DNA from: Pseudanabaena mucicola str. Chao 1806
GTDB taxonomy: Bacteria > Cyanobacteriota > Cyanobacteriia > Pseudanabaenales > Pseudanabaenaceae
Assembly: GCF_030323025.1 (NCBI RefSeq)
Contig: NZ_CP097329.1
Coordinates: forward strand, 4,450,001 to 4,514,000
Direction of reading: 5' to 3'
DNA: 64,000 nucleotides
Shown here: in pieces, positions 49,708-59,233 of the stretch
Position numbering within the stretch: the first letter of the stretch is position 1
Layout of the letters: every line of letters begins with the position of its first letter
The notes under the pieces: model-generated
The model's input: the letters and a program-made list of their open reading frames with translations, nothing else
Databases searched by the model: none
Told to the model about the DNA's origin: nothing
Position numbers and translations under genes: made by a program

Positions 49708-51264
49708 ATGAGTAAATATAGCCGCTTAAGTACTTCGCCTTCCGCCGCATTGAAAGCGAAACTTGACTATCCAGTAATCGACACCGATATCCATACTAAC
49801 GATTTCACCCCCGACTTTGAGGACTACATCGCTAACTATGGCGGTTCCAAATTAGTCGATGAACTGCGTAAAGCTGAATTTGGTCGCCTCAATCCTAAGT
49901 CTGAAGGTAAAGACTGGTATCAACAAACCCCCGAAGAGCGTCAATATCACCGCACTTTACGTTCTCCTTGGTGGGCTAGAGTTACCAAAAATACTTTGGA
50001 TCTTGCTACTTACACTCTTCCCTCCCTATTGGCAGAGCGTCTAGCAGAACAAGGTTCTGATTATTCAGTACTTTTCCCTAATAACGTCTTGGCGGCGGCT
50101 GGTAGTAGCAATGAGAATCGTCAAGCTTTGCAACGCGCCATCAATCACTACCACGCTGACCTTTATCGCAAATATAGCGATCGCCTCACCCCTGTCGCTG
50201 GAATTCTCTTGAATGATCCTAAAGAAGCGATCGAAGAGTTGGAATTTGCGGTCAATGTTTTGGGCTTGAAGGTCATCAATATCCCTGGTGGTGTCAAACG
50301 TCCGATTAAGGCGATCGCTGATAAATATCCTGCCGACAAGTATCCTGAAATTGCTCGCTATGCCTCCTACATCGATTTCTATGGTATCGATAGCGAGTAT
50401 GACTACGATCCTTTCTGGGCAAAGGTTGTCGAACTTGGTGTACCCATTGCCACTCATTACGGTAGCCAAGGTTGGACTGGTCGCTCTTCCATCAGCAACT
50501 ACATGAAGAACCACATCGGGCATTTTGCCGATGGTTCGGAAGCTTTTGCGAAGGCTCTGTTCTTTGGTGGTGTCACCAAACGCTTCCCACAATTGCGCGT
50601 GGCTCTACTCGAAGGTGGTGCTGATTGGGGCGCTCATGTTTACATTCACTTGGTCGATCGCTTCTTGAAGCGCAACCTTGAAGGCTTGAAGAACTACGAT
50701 CCTACCGAAGCTAATGCTGATGAATTGCTCGACATCTTCGAGAAATATGGTCAAGAATTGACTAAGGGTAGATCCTTCACTAAGGAAGAATTACTCCAAA
50801 CCGTTCTCGGTTCTTCGTTCCTACGGCACAGCCGTTCTCCTGTTGGTGATGAGCTAGAAGACTTTGGTAAGGCTGGGATTGAGAAGATTGAAGATATTCG
50901 CGATCGCTGGGTTGATAACTTCTTCTTTGGCTCTGAGTCTGATGATCGCACGATTGCGGCTGCTTTCAACGACAAGGCTAATCCATTGGGCGTGAAGATC
51001 AATGCGATCTACTCCTCTGATGTCGGACACTGGGATGTTCCTGATCTCACTCAGCCTCTTGCCGAAAGCTGGAACTTGGTAGAAGAAGGTGTAATTACGG
51101 AAGCTGATTTCAAGGCTTATGTGTTCTCAAATCCTTACAAGTTCTACACTCAAGCAAATCCTAATTTCTTTAAGGGAACCCAAATTGAGGCAAAGTTGAA
51201 TAAATATCAACCCGCCCCAGTTGCTGCTAAACCAGCCGCTCAAAAGGTCGCTGTATCTGTCTAA
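49708..51264 (+). CDS. Amidohydrolase-family metal-dependent hydrolase
   Basis: 518 residues, amidohydrolase_2 type. The start YPVIDTDIHTNDFTPDFEDYI holds the D-x-H metal motif. Later VPIATHYGSQGWTG gives a metal-binding His, LRVALLEGGADWGAHVYIHLVDRF another, and INAIYSSDVGHWDVPDLTQPL the final Asp/His. Decarboxylases and hydrolases of this fold attack C-C or C-N bonds of aromatic and carboxylic compounds. In this island it could process a carbon skeleton after desulfonation. Ala-rich C-terminal tail. A TauD-like regulon leader precedes it. Confidence 0.85.
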   Translation: MSKYSRLSTSPSAALKAKLDYPVIDTDIHTNDFTPDFEDYIANYGGSKLVDELRKAEFGRLNPKSEGKDWYQQTPEERQYHRTLRSPWWARVTKNTLDLATYTLPSLLAERLAEQGSDYSVLFPNNVLAAAGSSNENRQALQRAINHYHADLYRKYSDRLTPVAGILLNDPKEAIEELEFAVNVLGLKVINIPGGVKRPIKAIADKYPADKYPEIARYASYIDFYGIDSEYDYDPFWAKVVELGVPIATHYGSQGWTGRSSISNYMKNHIGHFADGSEAFAKALFFGGVTKRFPQLRVALLEGGADWGAHVYIHLVDRFLKRNLEGLKNYDPTEANADELLDIFEKYGQELTKGRSFTKEELLQTVLGSSFLRHSRSPVGDELEDFGKAGIEKIEDIRDRWVDNFFFGSESDDRTIAAAFNDKANPLGVKINAIYSSDVGHWDVPDLTQPLAESWNLVEEGVITEADFKAYVFSNPYKFYTQANPNFFKGTQIEAKLNKYQPAPVAAKPAAQKVAVSV

Positions 51265-51299
51265 GATTAGCGATTACTTCTCAACGCGATCGCTTTATT

Positions 51300-52046
51300 T
51301 TGGCGACTAAGGCTGTCGGGAAAGTCGTTAACGCGCCTTGGGATCAAGGTGCTTCGCGCAAACATTTATTTGAGGCGATCGATCATTCTCTGCGTCGCTT
51401 GCAGACTGATTATGTCGATCTTTATCAACTCCATTCTGACGACACAAATACGCCCCTTGATGAGACGATTGAAGCTTTAGATGCGATCGTCTCATCTGGG
51501 AAAGTGCGCTACATTGGCATTTCTAATTTCCTTGCCTATCGCCTCAGTCGTGCCTTGGGTAAAGCGGACACGCGCCGATTGACGAGATTTATTTCCGTGC
51601 AACCTCGCTATAATCTTCTATTTCGGCAAATCGAAGGAGAACTTTTGCCCCTTGCTCAAGAAGAAGGATTAGCCGTAATTCCTTACAATCCTCTCGCAGG
51701 TGGATTGCTGACAGGTAAACATAGTCCTAATCAAAAACCAGCCTCAGGAACAAGGTTTACCCTTGCTGCTGCTAAGGTCTATCAAGATCGCTATTGGCAC
51801 GATCGCGAATTTAGCACTGTCCAAAAATTGCAAGATGTGGCGAAGGAAGCAGGGATTCCGCTAACTACCTTGTCTCTGGCTTGGGTATTGGCGAATTCGA
51901 TTATCACGGCTCCGATTATTGGCGCGAGTCGTCCTGAACAACTTGCAGATAATTTCAAGGCGTTAGAGATCAAGTTAGATGCTGACTTAAAAGACAAGCT
52001 CGATCATATTTCTGCTGAATATCGCCTCGGTGATGCGTTGAGATAG
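51300..52046 (+). pseudogene. Aldo/keto reductase, N-terminally truncated
   Basis: The frame can be followed back to QRDRFILATKAVGK at about 51276, overlapping the amidohydrolase end. A normal AKR has about 75 more residues before this, including the NADPH-proximal strand, catalytic Asp and Tyr. The rest is well preserved: TDYVDLYQLHSDD, VRYIGISNFLAY, VIPYNPLAGGLLTGK, TAPIIGASRPEQLADNF. Only a TTG is available as a start. Probably inactive. Confidence 0.8.
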
Positions 52047-52106
52047 ATTTTTGATTTTGCCTACGGCAAAATCAAAAATCAAAACTGCTACATCTTAGAA
52101 ACTTAA

Positions 52107-54131
52107 ATGACCACAAAAACTCGTCCGTCAAATCGCAAAAGCTTCAAACATAATTTGCGATCGCACCTCAGATCCCAAGCCTTTCAACGGGCTGCTGATG
52201 CTCCCGATCTTCCCGCAACACCTTTCCGTTTTGTCTGGCATTTTGTCAGCCAATTTCGCTGGTGGTATGTAGCGATGGTGGCGCTCGAAGCACTCCATGC
52301 TATTTGTGGGATTATGCTTCCCTTTGCGATCGGCGAAATTATGCGAGGAGTCACTAGAGCCAGTCAGCATGGTGCAGGGCTAGAAGCAATTTGGAATCCT
52401 TTTATGTTGTTCGCATGTTTAAGCATTGGTGAAGTGGTCTTTGGCAAAACCTCTGGACTCGTGATGATTTTGTTACAGCCCGTTTTGCGCCAGCACGTAG
52501 CCCGCAATCTTTTCGCCTATTTACAGCATCATTCCCATCGCTACATTAGCAATAGTTTCGCAGGAGCCTTAGCCCATCGCATTGGTGAAACTTCCCTTGG
52601 CGTTGCCCGCACTTTATATTCCCTCATTTTCGATTTCATGCCTGTGGGCATCGTGATGACAGTGGCGATCGCCTTACTAGCTCGCGTAAATACTGGGCTA
52701 GCGCTATTTGTAGGAATTTGGGCTTTTTCCTTTGTTTCTGTTTCCTATTGGCTTGCCTCTCGCAGCCGACCCTACGAGCTAGCTGCGTCTTCTGCAAGGA
52801 GCGAAACCATCGGGCAGATTGTCGATACTGTCACTAATCTCAGCAGTGTGCGTTTGTTTGCCAAATTAGGATTTGAGCGCAAATATTTGCGCGATCGCCA
52901 TGTGGTCGAACTCAAAGATGTAAGACGGGCAAACTGGTATTCAGAGCGTGTAAAACTGTTCCAATTCATCGCTGGAGCCGCCCTCAAAATTGGTACGCTC
53001 TATTATGCTCTGACTCTATGGAGTCAAGGCAAGATTGAAGTTGCTGATTTTGTAATGGCAAGTAGTATCGCACTTTTGATTATTTCTGAAGCGAAGAATT
53101 TAAGTCGTCGCTTTTTGGAATTTTTCGAGCATATTGGTAATGTCAGCAATGGTGTTTACACAATCATTCAACCCCATGAGATTGTTGATCGCGATCGCCC
53201 GATATCTCACTCTATTACCCAAGGCAAAATCGAATTTCGAGATGTTACCTTTAGCTATTCTGAAGAAAAGAAAGTTTTTGATCGTCTCTCGATCACAATT
53301 GAATCAGGGCAAAGAGTCGGACTAGTCGGCTTATCGGGTTCAGGTAAATCCACTTTTGTCAATTTAGTATTGCGCCTCTTCGATCCACAATCAGGGCAAA
53401 TTCTCATTGATGGTGTGGACATTCGCGACATCAGCCAAGAATCTCTCCATGCCCAGATCAGCCTCATTCCTCAAGATCCATCCCTGTTTCATCGCACCCT
53501 CCTCGAAAATATTCGCTATGGGCGCTTAGAGGCAAGCGATCAGGAAGTAGTGGAAGCTGCAAGAAAAGCTAATGCCCATGAATTTATCCAACAAATTCGC
53601 GAAGGCTATGACTCAATGGTGGGAGAGCGTGGTGTAAAGCTATCGGGTGGTCAACGTCAGAGAATTGCGATCGCCAGAGTCATTCTCAAAGATGCGCCAA
53701 TTCTAATTCTCGATGAAGCAACATCTAGCCTTGATTCGATTACCGAACGCGCCATTCAAGACACTCTCGACAAAGAGATGAATGGTAAAACCGTGATCGT
53801 TGTCGCTCACCGTCTTTCGACAATTTCCCATTTAGATCGCATCCTTGTCTTTCATCATGGAGAGATCGTTGAAGATGGCTCTCATACTGACCTGCTAGCG
53901 CTAAAAGGTGCATACCATCGCCTATGGCAAATGCAAGCAGGCGGATTCTTACCTGAAAATCTTGATGAAAAAGATTTTGCCGCTTCAAAAAGTAATAATT
54001 TCAAGAATAACTTTAAGAGTATTTCCTTACATACTTCTTCAGCTAAGGCGATCACCACAAATAAAAATTTAACAAATGGCAATTTAAACGTTCCCCTTGA
54101 TTCTATTGAAGAACATCCTGTTCAAGATTAA
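52107..54131 (+). CDS. ABC exporter (ATPase-permease fusion)
   Basis: 674 residues. Six transmembrane helices (about 45-335) are followed by an ATPase domain: FRDVTFSYSEEKKVFDRLSITIESGQRVGLVGLSGSGKSTFVNLVLRLF (Walker A), LIPQDPSLFHRTLLENI (Q-loop), VKLSGGQRQRIAIARVIL (signature), ILILDEATSSLDSITE (Walker B and D-loop), VIVVAHRLSTISHLDRI (H). The C-terminal 60 residues are Ser/Asn-rich. A homodimeric exporter of lipid or hydrophobic compound. Adjacent to an MFS transporter and within the sulfonate island; probable efflux or detoxification. Confidence 0.93.
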   Translation: MTTKTRPSNRKSFKHNLRSHLRSQAFQRAADAPDLPATPFRFVWHFVSQFRWWYVAMVALEALHAICGIMLPFAIGEIMRGVTRASQHGAGLEAIWNPFMLFACLSIGEVVFGKTSGLVMILLQPVLRQHVARNLFAYLQHHSHRYISNSFAGALAHRIGETSLGVARTLYSLIFDFMPVGIVMTVAIALLARVNTGLALFVGIWAFSFVSVSYWLASRSRPYELAASSARSETIGQIVDTVTNLSSVRLFAKLGFERKYLRDRHVVELKDVRRANWYSERVKLFQFIAGAALKIGTLYYALTLWSQGKIEVADFVMASSIALLIISEAKNLSRRFLEFFEHIGNVSNGVYTIIQPHEIVDRDRPISHSITQGKIEFRDVTFSYSEEKKVFDRLSITIESGQRVGLVGLSGSGKSTFVNLVLRLFDPQSGQILIDGVDIRDISQESLHAQISLIPQDPSLFHRTLLENIRYGRLEASDQEVVEAARKANAHEFIQQIREGYDSMVGERGVKLSGGQRQRIAIARVILKDAPILILDEATSSLDSITERAIQDTLDKEMNGKTVIVVAHRLSTISHLDRILVFHHGEIVEDGSHTDLLALKGAYHRLWQMQAGGFLPENLDEKDFAASKSNNFKNNFKSISLHTSSAKAITTNKNLTNGNLNVPLDSIEEHPVQD

Positions 54132-54147
54132 CAACAGAGGTGATGTA

Positions 54148-55449
54148 ATGAAGAATTGGAATAGGCAAGGCGATCGCATATTTAACATCGTTTATCACTA
54201 CTTACCCGCTATGCGCTGGCAGAATTTTCGCCTGTTTTTTGGCGGACAGTTACTATCCATGTCTGGGACATTCATGACCCAACAGCTTACGATTCCTTGG
54301 CTGGTTTATGATTTGACTCACTCAGCATGGATGTTAGGGGTAGCGGGATTTGTACAATTTTTGCCTACATTAATCGTGATTCCCTTTTCGGGAGTATTGA
54401 GCGATCGTTGGAGTCGCCGCGACTTGTTAATGTTCGTGCAGATCGTGGGAATCGCTGTATCTCTCGCGTTAACAATTCTGACTTTTACGAATTTGATTAC
54501 CTTCCCAATCCTGTTAGGACTAAGTGTTCTCAACGGCATGATCAAAGGACTAGATATGCCCGTGCGCCATACCATCGTTACGGAAACCGTTGATGATCGC
54601 GCTGACAGTAGTAATGCGATCGCCTTAAACTCAGTGATGTTGAGTTCTTCTCTCGTACTAGGTCCCGCAGTGGGCGGAATTTTAGTCGCGACATTAGGCG
54701 TAAAATATTGTTTCCTCTACGACACAATTAGCTATATCCCAGCAATCTTGACTCTGCAAGCGATGCAGTTTCCTACAATCCATTCCAATATCCGTTCCAG
54801 CTTAGGAGAGACTTTTCAGAAATTAGGAGAAGGCTTTAAATATGTTGCTCAAACTCAGCCTATCCGTGCAATTTTGTTGATGATTGCTTTAAAGGGACTT
54901 GTAGGAATGGCGCATATTGCTCTCATGCCTGTTTTTGCTGCCGAGATTTTAAATGGAAATGCCACAACGATGGCGCAGCTTAGTACTTCTGCTCCGATTG
55001 GTTCATTCTTTGCCTGTTTATATCTCAGTGTCAGGCGCGGAATCGCAGGGCTAGAGCGTTTAATTGTCTTTGCTCAAGTGGCGATCGGCATAAGTTTGAT
55101 TTCTTTCTCTCTATCGCGACAGGTTTGGCTATCAATTGTGATTCTCGTCTTTACAGGTGGCTTCACGATTCTCCAAATTACTAGTAGCAATATGATTATC
55201 CAAACCCTAGTTGCAGAGGATAAACGCGGTAGGGTGATGAGTTTCTATGCCCTCGCGATGGTGGGAATGATGCCTTTTGGAAACCTATTTGCAGGCACGT
55301 TAGCCAATAGCTTTGGTGCAACTAATGCTTTGATTATCTGCGGTGTTTTGAGTATTTTCGGGGCAGTCTGGTTTTCGGCACAGTTACCATCCGTCAGCCG
55401 TTGGATTGATCGCGAAACAAAATCATTACAAATTCCTGCATCTCCTTAA
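54148..55449 (+). CDS. MFS transporter (enterobactin-exporter-like)
   Basis: 433 residues from the ATG at 54148, preceded by GAGGTG; an earlier in-frame ATG would overlap the ABC gene by 35 bases. Twelve transmembrane helices. FRLFFGGQLLSMSGTFMTQQLTIPWLVYDLT and the loop motif GVLSDRWSRRDLLMFVQIVG define the EntS/MFS_3 group. It lies 16 bases after the ABC exporter, so they probably form an operon. Confidence 0.9.
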   Translation: MKNWNRQGDRIFNIVYHYLPAMRWQNFRLFFGGQLLSMSGTFMTQQLTIPWLVYDLTHSAWMLGVAGFVQFLPTLIVIPFSGVLSDRWSRRDLLMFVQIVGIAVSLALTILTFTNLITFPILLGLSVLNGMIKGLDMPVRHTIVTETVDDRADSSNAIALNSVMLSSSLVLGPAVGGILVATLGVKYCFLYDTISYIPAILTLQAMQFPTIHSNIRSSLGETFQKLGEGFKYVAQTQPIRAILLMIALKGLVGMAHIALMPVFAAEILNGNATTMAQLSTSAPIGSFFACLYLSVRRGIAGLERLIVFAQVAIGISLISFSLSRQVWLSIVILVFTGGFTILQITSSNMIIQTLVAEDKRGRVMSFYALAMVGMMPFGNLFAGTLANSFGATNALIICGVLSIFGAVWFSAQLPSVSRWIDRETKSLQIPASP

Positions 55450-55460
55450 TTAGTTAATTA

Positions 55461-55502
55461 TTAAGACTTACGCATCACATCTACCCAATGCGTAAGTCTT
55501 AA
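55461..55502. repeat. TTAAGACTTACGCAT element, short version
   Basis: TTAAGACTTACGCAT and ATGCGTAAGTCTTAA flank CACATCTACCCA, which matches part of the inner hairpin of the element at 34621-34715. It may also act as a terminator for the MFS gene. Confidence 0.7.
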
Positions 55503-55590
55503 GATTTGTTGGGAGTTTAGGGTTAATTCCTTTTTGTATTGCATTTGACTTGCGTTTTATTTCGACTCGTGTGAGGATAGTTTCTGCAAA

Positions 55591-55618
55591 CTACGGTATT
55601 TACGTGTATATTTAGTAG
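55591..55618 (+). promoter_or_regulatory. CTACGGTA-type operator candidate upstream of ssuA
   Basis: CTACGGTA then 12 bases (TTTACGTGTATA) then TTTAGTAG: same length as the ssuC palindrome with a weaker right arm. About 75 bases upstream of the binding-protein gene. Confidence 0.45.
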
Positions 55619-55691
55619 ATTATTCAAGATCTCCAACCTACAAAGGATCTACAGGATTTCCATAATTTCCCATAACTCGCTAGACAAATCC

Positions 55692-56843
55692 ATGAAAGAA
55701 CTGCCTCCATTGTTTAAGGTCTTCACTCGCCCCGACCAAGTCCAAAAAATTAAAAGGCGATCGCTATTATTTTCCGCCGCCTATAGCCTCGTTTTATCTA
55801 CCACTTTAATTGGTTGCGGTTCCACTCCTACAGCCTCAACTTCAAGCGATTCTAAAACTGCATCAACATCACCTAACGCCAAAGCTACTGAAACCAGTAA
55901 AGCTGCTGCCAGTGGGGAGAAAAAAGTTATTCGGATTGTACGCTCCAAACAACTCACAGCGTTAGCAGTATTAGAAAAACAAGGCACATTAGAGAAAGCC
56001 TTTCAACCCCTCGGCTATGAAGTGAAATGGGCGGAATTTGCCGCAGGCCCTCAACAACTTGAAGCTTTAAATGCTAATGGTCTTGACATTGCCTCCACTG
56101 CCGAATCGCCTCCTGTATTTTCCCAAGCCGCAGGTAGTCCATTGGTTTATATTGGTGCAACTGCTAGTAATGGTAAGCCCGTAGCCCTTTTAGTCGGCAA
56201 GGATTCACCGATTAAGAGCATTCAAGATCTTAAGGGCAAAAAAATCGCTTTCCAGAAAGCTTCTATCGGTCATTACCTAGCGGTTAAAGCCTTTGAAAAA
56301 GAAGGATTATCAACGAGTGATTTTGAATCTGTCTTTTTACCTCCTGCTGATGCCAGCGCTGCTTTTAGCCAAGGCAAGGTTGATGGATGGTTTATTTGGG
56401 ATCCATTTATTACCCGTACGGAACTAAGTGGAGTTGGACGAGTATTGATTGATGGAGAAAAGCTCCGAGATACTCGTAACTTCTACACCACAACTCGTAA
56501 ATATTATGAGGGAAATAAAGATGCCATTAAGCTTTTCTTTGAAGAGATAGAAAAGGCTGATGCATGGGTAAAAGCAAATCCCAAGGAAGTTGCCGCCCTA
56601 CTAACCGATGTCACCAAGGTTGATGCACCCATCTTAGAAAAAATGCATACTAAGTATGAGTATGGATTGCGTCCAATTACCGAAGATGTGATTAAAGAGC
56701 AAGAGAAAGTTGCTGAATTTTGGTTCAAATATAAGTTGATTCCTAATAAGCCCGATGTTCGGACTGGCTTCCTAAAACCTGAAGAGTACGAATACATTAC
56801 TCCGAAGAATGTTCTTGCTCTCGCCAAAGAAACCAAGTCTTAA
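55692..56843 (+). CDS. ssuA: Aliphatic sulfonate-binding lipoprotein (SsuA-like)
   Basis: 383 residues. The lipoprotein signal ends STTLIGCGS (Cys near 43), preceded by an unusually long n-region KELPPLFKVFTRPDQVQKIKRRS. A Ser/Thr-rich linker is followed by the periplasmic-binding fold IRIVRSKQLTALAVLEKQGTLEK, EVKWAEFAAGPQQLEALNANGLDIASTAESPPVFSQAAG, KGKKIAFQKASIGHYLAV, VDGWFIWDPFITRTEL. Binds sulfonate and delivers it to SsuC/SsuB, encoded 14 kb away. Confidence 0.92.
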   Translation: MKELPPLFKVFTRPDQVQKIKRRSLLFSAAYSLVLSTTLIGCGSTPTASTSSDSKTASTSPNAKATETSKAAASGEKKVIRIVRSKQLTALAVLEKQGTLEKAFQPLGYEVKWAEFAAGPQQLEALNANGLDIASTAESPPVFSQAAGSPLVYIGATASNGKPVALLVGKDSPIKSIQDLKGKKIAFQKASIGHYLAVKAFEKEGLSTSDFESVFLPPADASAAFSQGKVDGWFIWDPFITRTELSGVGRVLIDGEKLRDTRNFYTTTRKYYEGNKDAIKLFFEEIEKADAWVKANPKEVAALLTDVTKVDAPILEKMHTKYEYGLRPITEDVIKEQEKVAEFWFKYKLIPNKPDVRTGFLKPEEYEYITPKNVLALAKETKS

Positions 56844-56872
56844 TCTGTAATCTCAAACCCAATTTTCCTGAT

Positions 56873-56976
56873 TAAGTAGCTCAACTTAATTAAAACTAAA
56901 AACCAGATTTTGTTCCGCCCGCTACGCGGGCGGAACAAAATTCTCGGTTTTTAGTTTACTTATGTCTAGCTACTTA
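56873..56976. repeat. 104-bp MITE-like element, complete copy (inverted)
   Basis: TAAGTAGC at the left and GCTACTTA at the right, centre CCGCCCGC(TA)CGCGGGCGG. Compared with 32072-32175 it lies in the opposite orientation. Between ssuA and tauD. Confidence 0.85.
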
Positions 56977-57056
56977 CCAATCTAATTACCAATTTGTCAT
57001 TGACAGATTGGTAATTATCATAAGAAACCCCAAGCCTCTTAAATATATTTCAATAT

Positions 57057-57941
57057 ATGACCATCACACTTTCAGCGATCGCATCAAATACATCACAGGA
57101 AGTAAGTATTACGCCTCTGGATGCGCCTTTAGGAGCCGTAGTTACGGGCTTAGATGCCAGTAAACCCATCGATCCCGCCACAATTTTGCACCTGAAACAA
57201 GCCCATCGGAACTACCATATTCTGATCTTCAAAAATCAGAAGTTAACCGATGAGCAATTAAAGAACTTCGCCTATTATTTCGGTGATTTATTTGTTCCCC
57301 TTGACGAAACCCCTGTACTTGCTTCTAAAACAGGCGTAACACCTGTAGTCATTCCTGTAGCCAATATCGAAGGCGGCTTTACGGGGACAGGCGAACTCTC
57401 TTTTCATGCCGATCATCATTGGACACCCTATCCCTCTAGCGGTTCCTTTCTCTATGCTGAAGAAGTGACTACCAAGGGCGGAGAGACAGCTTGGCTCAAT
57501 CTTAACCTCGCCTATGAAGCTTTGAATGATGCAACTAAAGAACGCATTAAGGATTTGCAATTGATCACATACAATCCCTTTGTGCGGACTCCTGACTCGC
57601 CCCGACGCTCATACCGCAAAGATACTAGCACACCACTAGTTGCACCTGTATTTCCTCATCCTCTGGTACGCACTCATCCAGAAAGTGGCTTGAAGATTCT
57701 GAGCCTCGGCTATGAGACAGAAGTATCTCTAGTGGGAGTCGATCCAGAGGAAGGTTCGGCGCTAATTGCCCAATTGCGTCAGCATCTTAATCAACCCAAA
57801 TTCTATTACGAGCATAAATGGTCTGTCGGTGACATTGTGTATTGGGACAATCAATCAACTCTGCATCGCCGTACAGCTTTCGATCCCAGTGAGCGCCGTG
57901 TTTTAAAGCGGATTAGCCTTGCAGGTAGTCGTCCATTCTAG
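57057..57941 (+). CDS. tauD: TauD/TfdA family alpha-ketoglutarate-dependent dioxygenase
   Basis: 294 residues. The Fe(II) facial triad is visible: FHADHHWTPYPSSGSFLYAE (H-x-D) and VYWDNQSTLHRRTAFD (distal His), followed by Arg RVLKRISLAG for 2-oxoglutarate. PLGAVVTGLDASKPID starts the fold. TauD releases sulfite from taurine; TfdA relatives use other substrates, here most likely a sulfonate given the two flanking SsuA-like genes. Confidence 0.92.
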   Translation: MTITLSAIASNTSQEVSITPLDAPLGAVVTGLDASKPIDPATILHLKQAHRNYHILIFKNQKLTDEQLKNFAYYFGDLFVPLDETPVLASKTGVTPVVIPVANIEGGFTGTGELSFHADHHWTPYPSSGSFLYAEEVTTKGGETAWLNLNLAYEALNDATKERIKDLQLITYNPFVRTPDSPRRSYRKDTSTPLVAPVFPHPLVRTHPESGLKILSLGYETEVSLVGVDPEEGSALIAQLRQHLNQPKFYYEHKWSVGDIVYWDNQSTLHRRTAFDPSERRVLKRISLAGSRPF

Positions 57942-58041
57942 AGCTATAGGGGTTTTCATTTTGCAATAGACAAAATGAAAACCCGCCTGATTCTCTACGT
58001 TCATTTTCAAAAATAAAGATTTCTAAGATTTCAAGACTTTC

Positions 58042-59151
58042 ATGATTACATCACTCAAGCGGTCTCATCATTCTCAATCTTCATTATGGAGACAGTTTGG
58101 TTTACTGATAGCTCCTAGTTTACTAGCTCTATCAACGGCTCTGACAAGTTGTAGCGTTTCTACAAAACAAGCTACATCAACTAGTCCTACAAATAATCCT
58201 GCAAGTAATCCATCAAAAAGCGCAGATAAACCTGTTGCGATTAAAACAAAGGTAATTCGGGTAGGATATCAAAGCTCTGGAGATTTAACGAAAGTTCGCG
58301 GGGTGTTAGAAAAACGTCTAGAGCCTTTAGGGGTTAAGGTCGAGTGGTCACAGTTTGCGGCAGGTCCCCAATTGATGGAAGCCTTAAATGTAGGCAAAGT
58401 TGATATTGGCTCAGTGGGTGAAACTCCACCGATTTTTGCTCAAGCCGCAGGTTCGCAATTAGTCTATGTGGTAGCCCGTAAACCTAGTGAAGGTAAAGGC
58501 AGTGGCATCATTGTCCAGAAGGATTCGCCTATTAAGACCGTTGCGGATCTGAAAGGACAGAAAGTCGTTTTTCAGAAAGGTTCTGCTTCCCATTATTTGA
58601 TTGTGAAGGCATTAGAAGAAGTGGGACTGAAATATAGTGATATTCAGCCTGTAACCTTGCCACCTGTAGAAGCGAGAGAAGCCTTTTTTCAAGGGAAAAT
58701 TGATGCTTGGGTGACATGGGATCCTTATCTAGCGCTAGCAGAAACTAAGGGCAATGGGCGGATCATTAGAGATGCCCATAAAATTGCTACGCAGGGAGGT
58801 TTCTATATCGCGTCTCGGAGCTTTGCTACGGATAATCTTGACTTGCTCCGTATTGTGATTGAGGAGATTGATAAGAGCGGTCAATGGGCGGAAGCTAATC
58901 GTGCGGAAGTGGTGAAGTTAGTTGCTCCCATTTTAAAGATTGAGCCTGAAATTCAAGAAATTGTAACTAGTCGTGCTAGTTATCGCTTAAGACCAATTTC
59001 ACCACAAATTATTGAAAGCCAGCAAAAAATTGCTGATTTATTTACACAAGAGAAAGTCATTCCCAAAAAACTCGATCTTAGAGAAGTGATTTTGACCCCT
59101 GAGCAATATGCTGCAATGACTCCCGAATCTCTGAAGGACTCCAATAACTAG
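58042..59151 (+). CDS. ssuA: Sulfonate-binding lipoprotein (SsuA-like), second copy
   Basis: 369 residues. Lipoprotein signal with lipobox LSTALTSC (Cys near 33), a Ser/Thr/Pro-rich linker, then VIRVGYQSSGDLTKVRGVLEKRLEPLGVKVEWSQFAAGPQLMEALNVGKVDIGSVGETPPIFAQAAG, KGQKVVFQKGSASHYLIV, IDAWVTWDPYLALAETKG. About half identical by eye to 55692-56843; likely different ligand range. It starts 101 bases after tauD. Confidence 0.92.
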   Translation: MITSLKRSHHSQSSLWRQFGLLIAPSLLALSTALTSCSVSTKQATSTSPTNNPASNPSKSADKPVAIKTKVIRVGYQSSGDLTKVRGVLEKRLEPLGVKVEWSQFAAGPQLMEALNVGKVDIGSVGETPPIFAQAAGSQLVYVVARKPSEGKGSGIIVQKDSPIKTVADLKGQKVVFQKGSASHYLIVKALEEVGLKYSDIQPVTLPPVEAREAFFQGKIDAWVTWDPYLALAETKGNGRIIRDAHKIATQGGFYIASRSFATDNLDLLRIVIEEIDKSGQWAEANRAEVVKLVAPILKIEPEIQEIVTSRASYRLRPISPQIIESQQKIADLFTQEKVIPKKLDLREVILTPEQYAAMTPESLKDSNN

Positions 59152-59233
59152 TGTAGATATGGTGCAGACAAAGCCCACATCATATCTACAAAATGGAAAT
59201 CTAAGCGAGACAAAATATAAATTCAACACAACT

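Noticed and set aside
59159-59233. N-terminal extension of the dienelactone hydrolase
   Set aside because: It covers a repeat-like GTAGATATGGTG segment and has no family similarity; the ATG at 59234 fits better.
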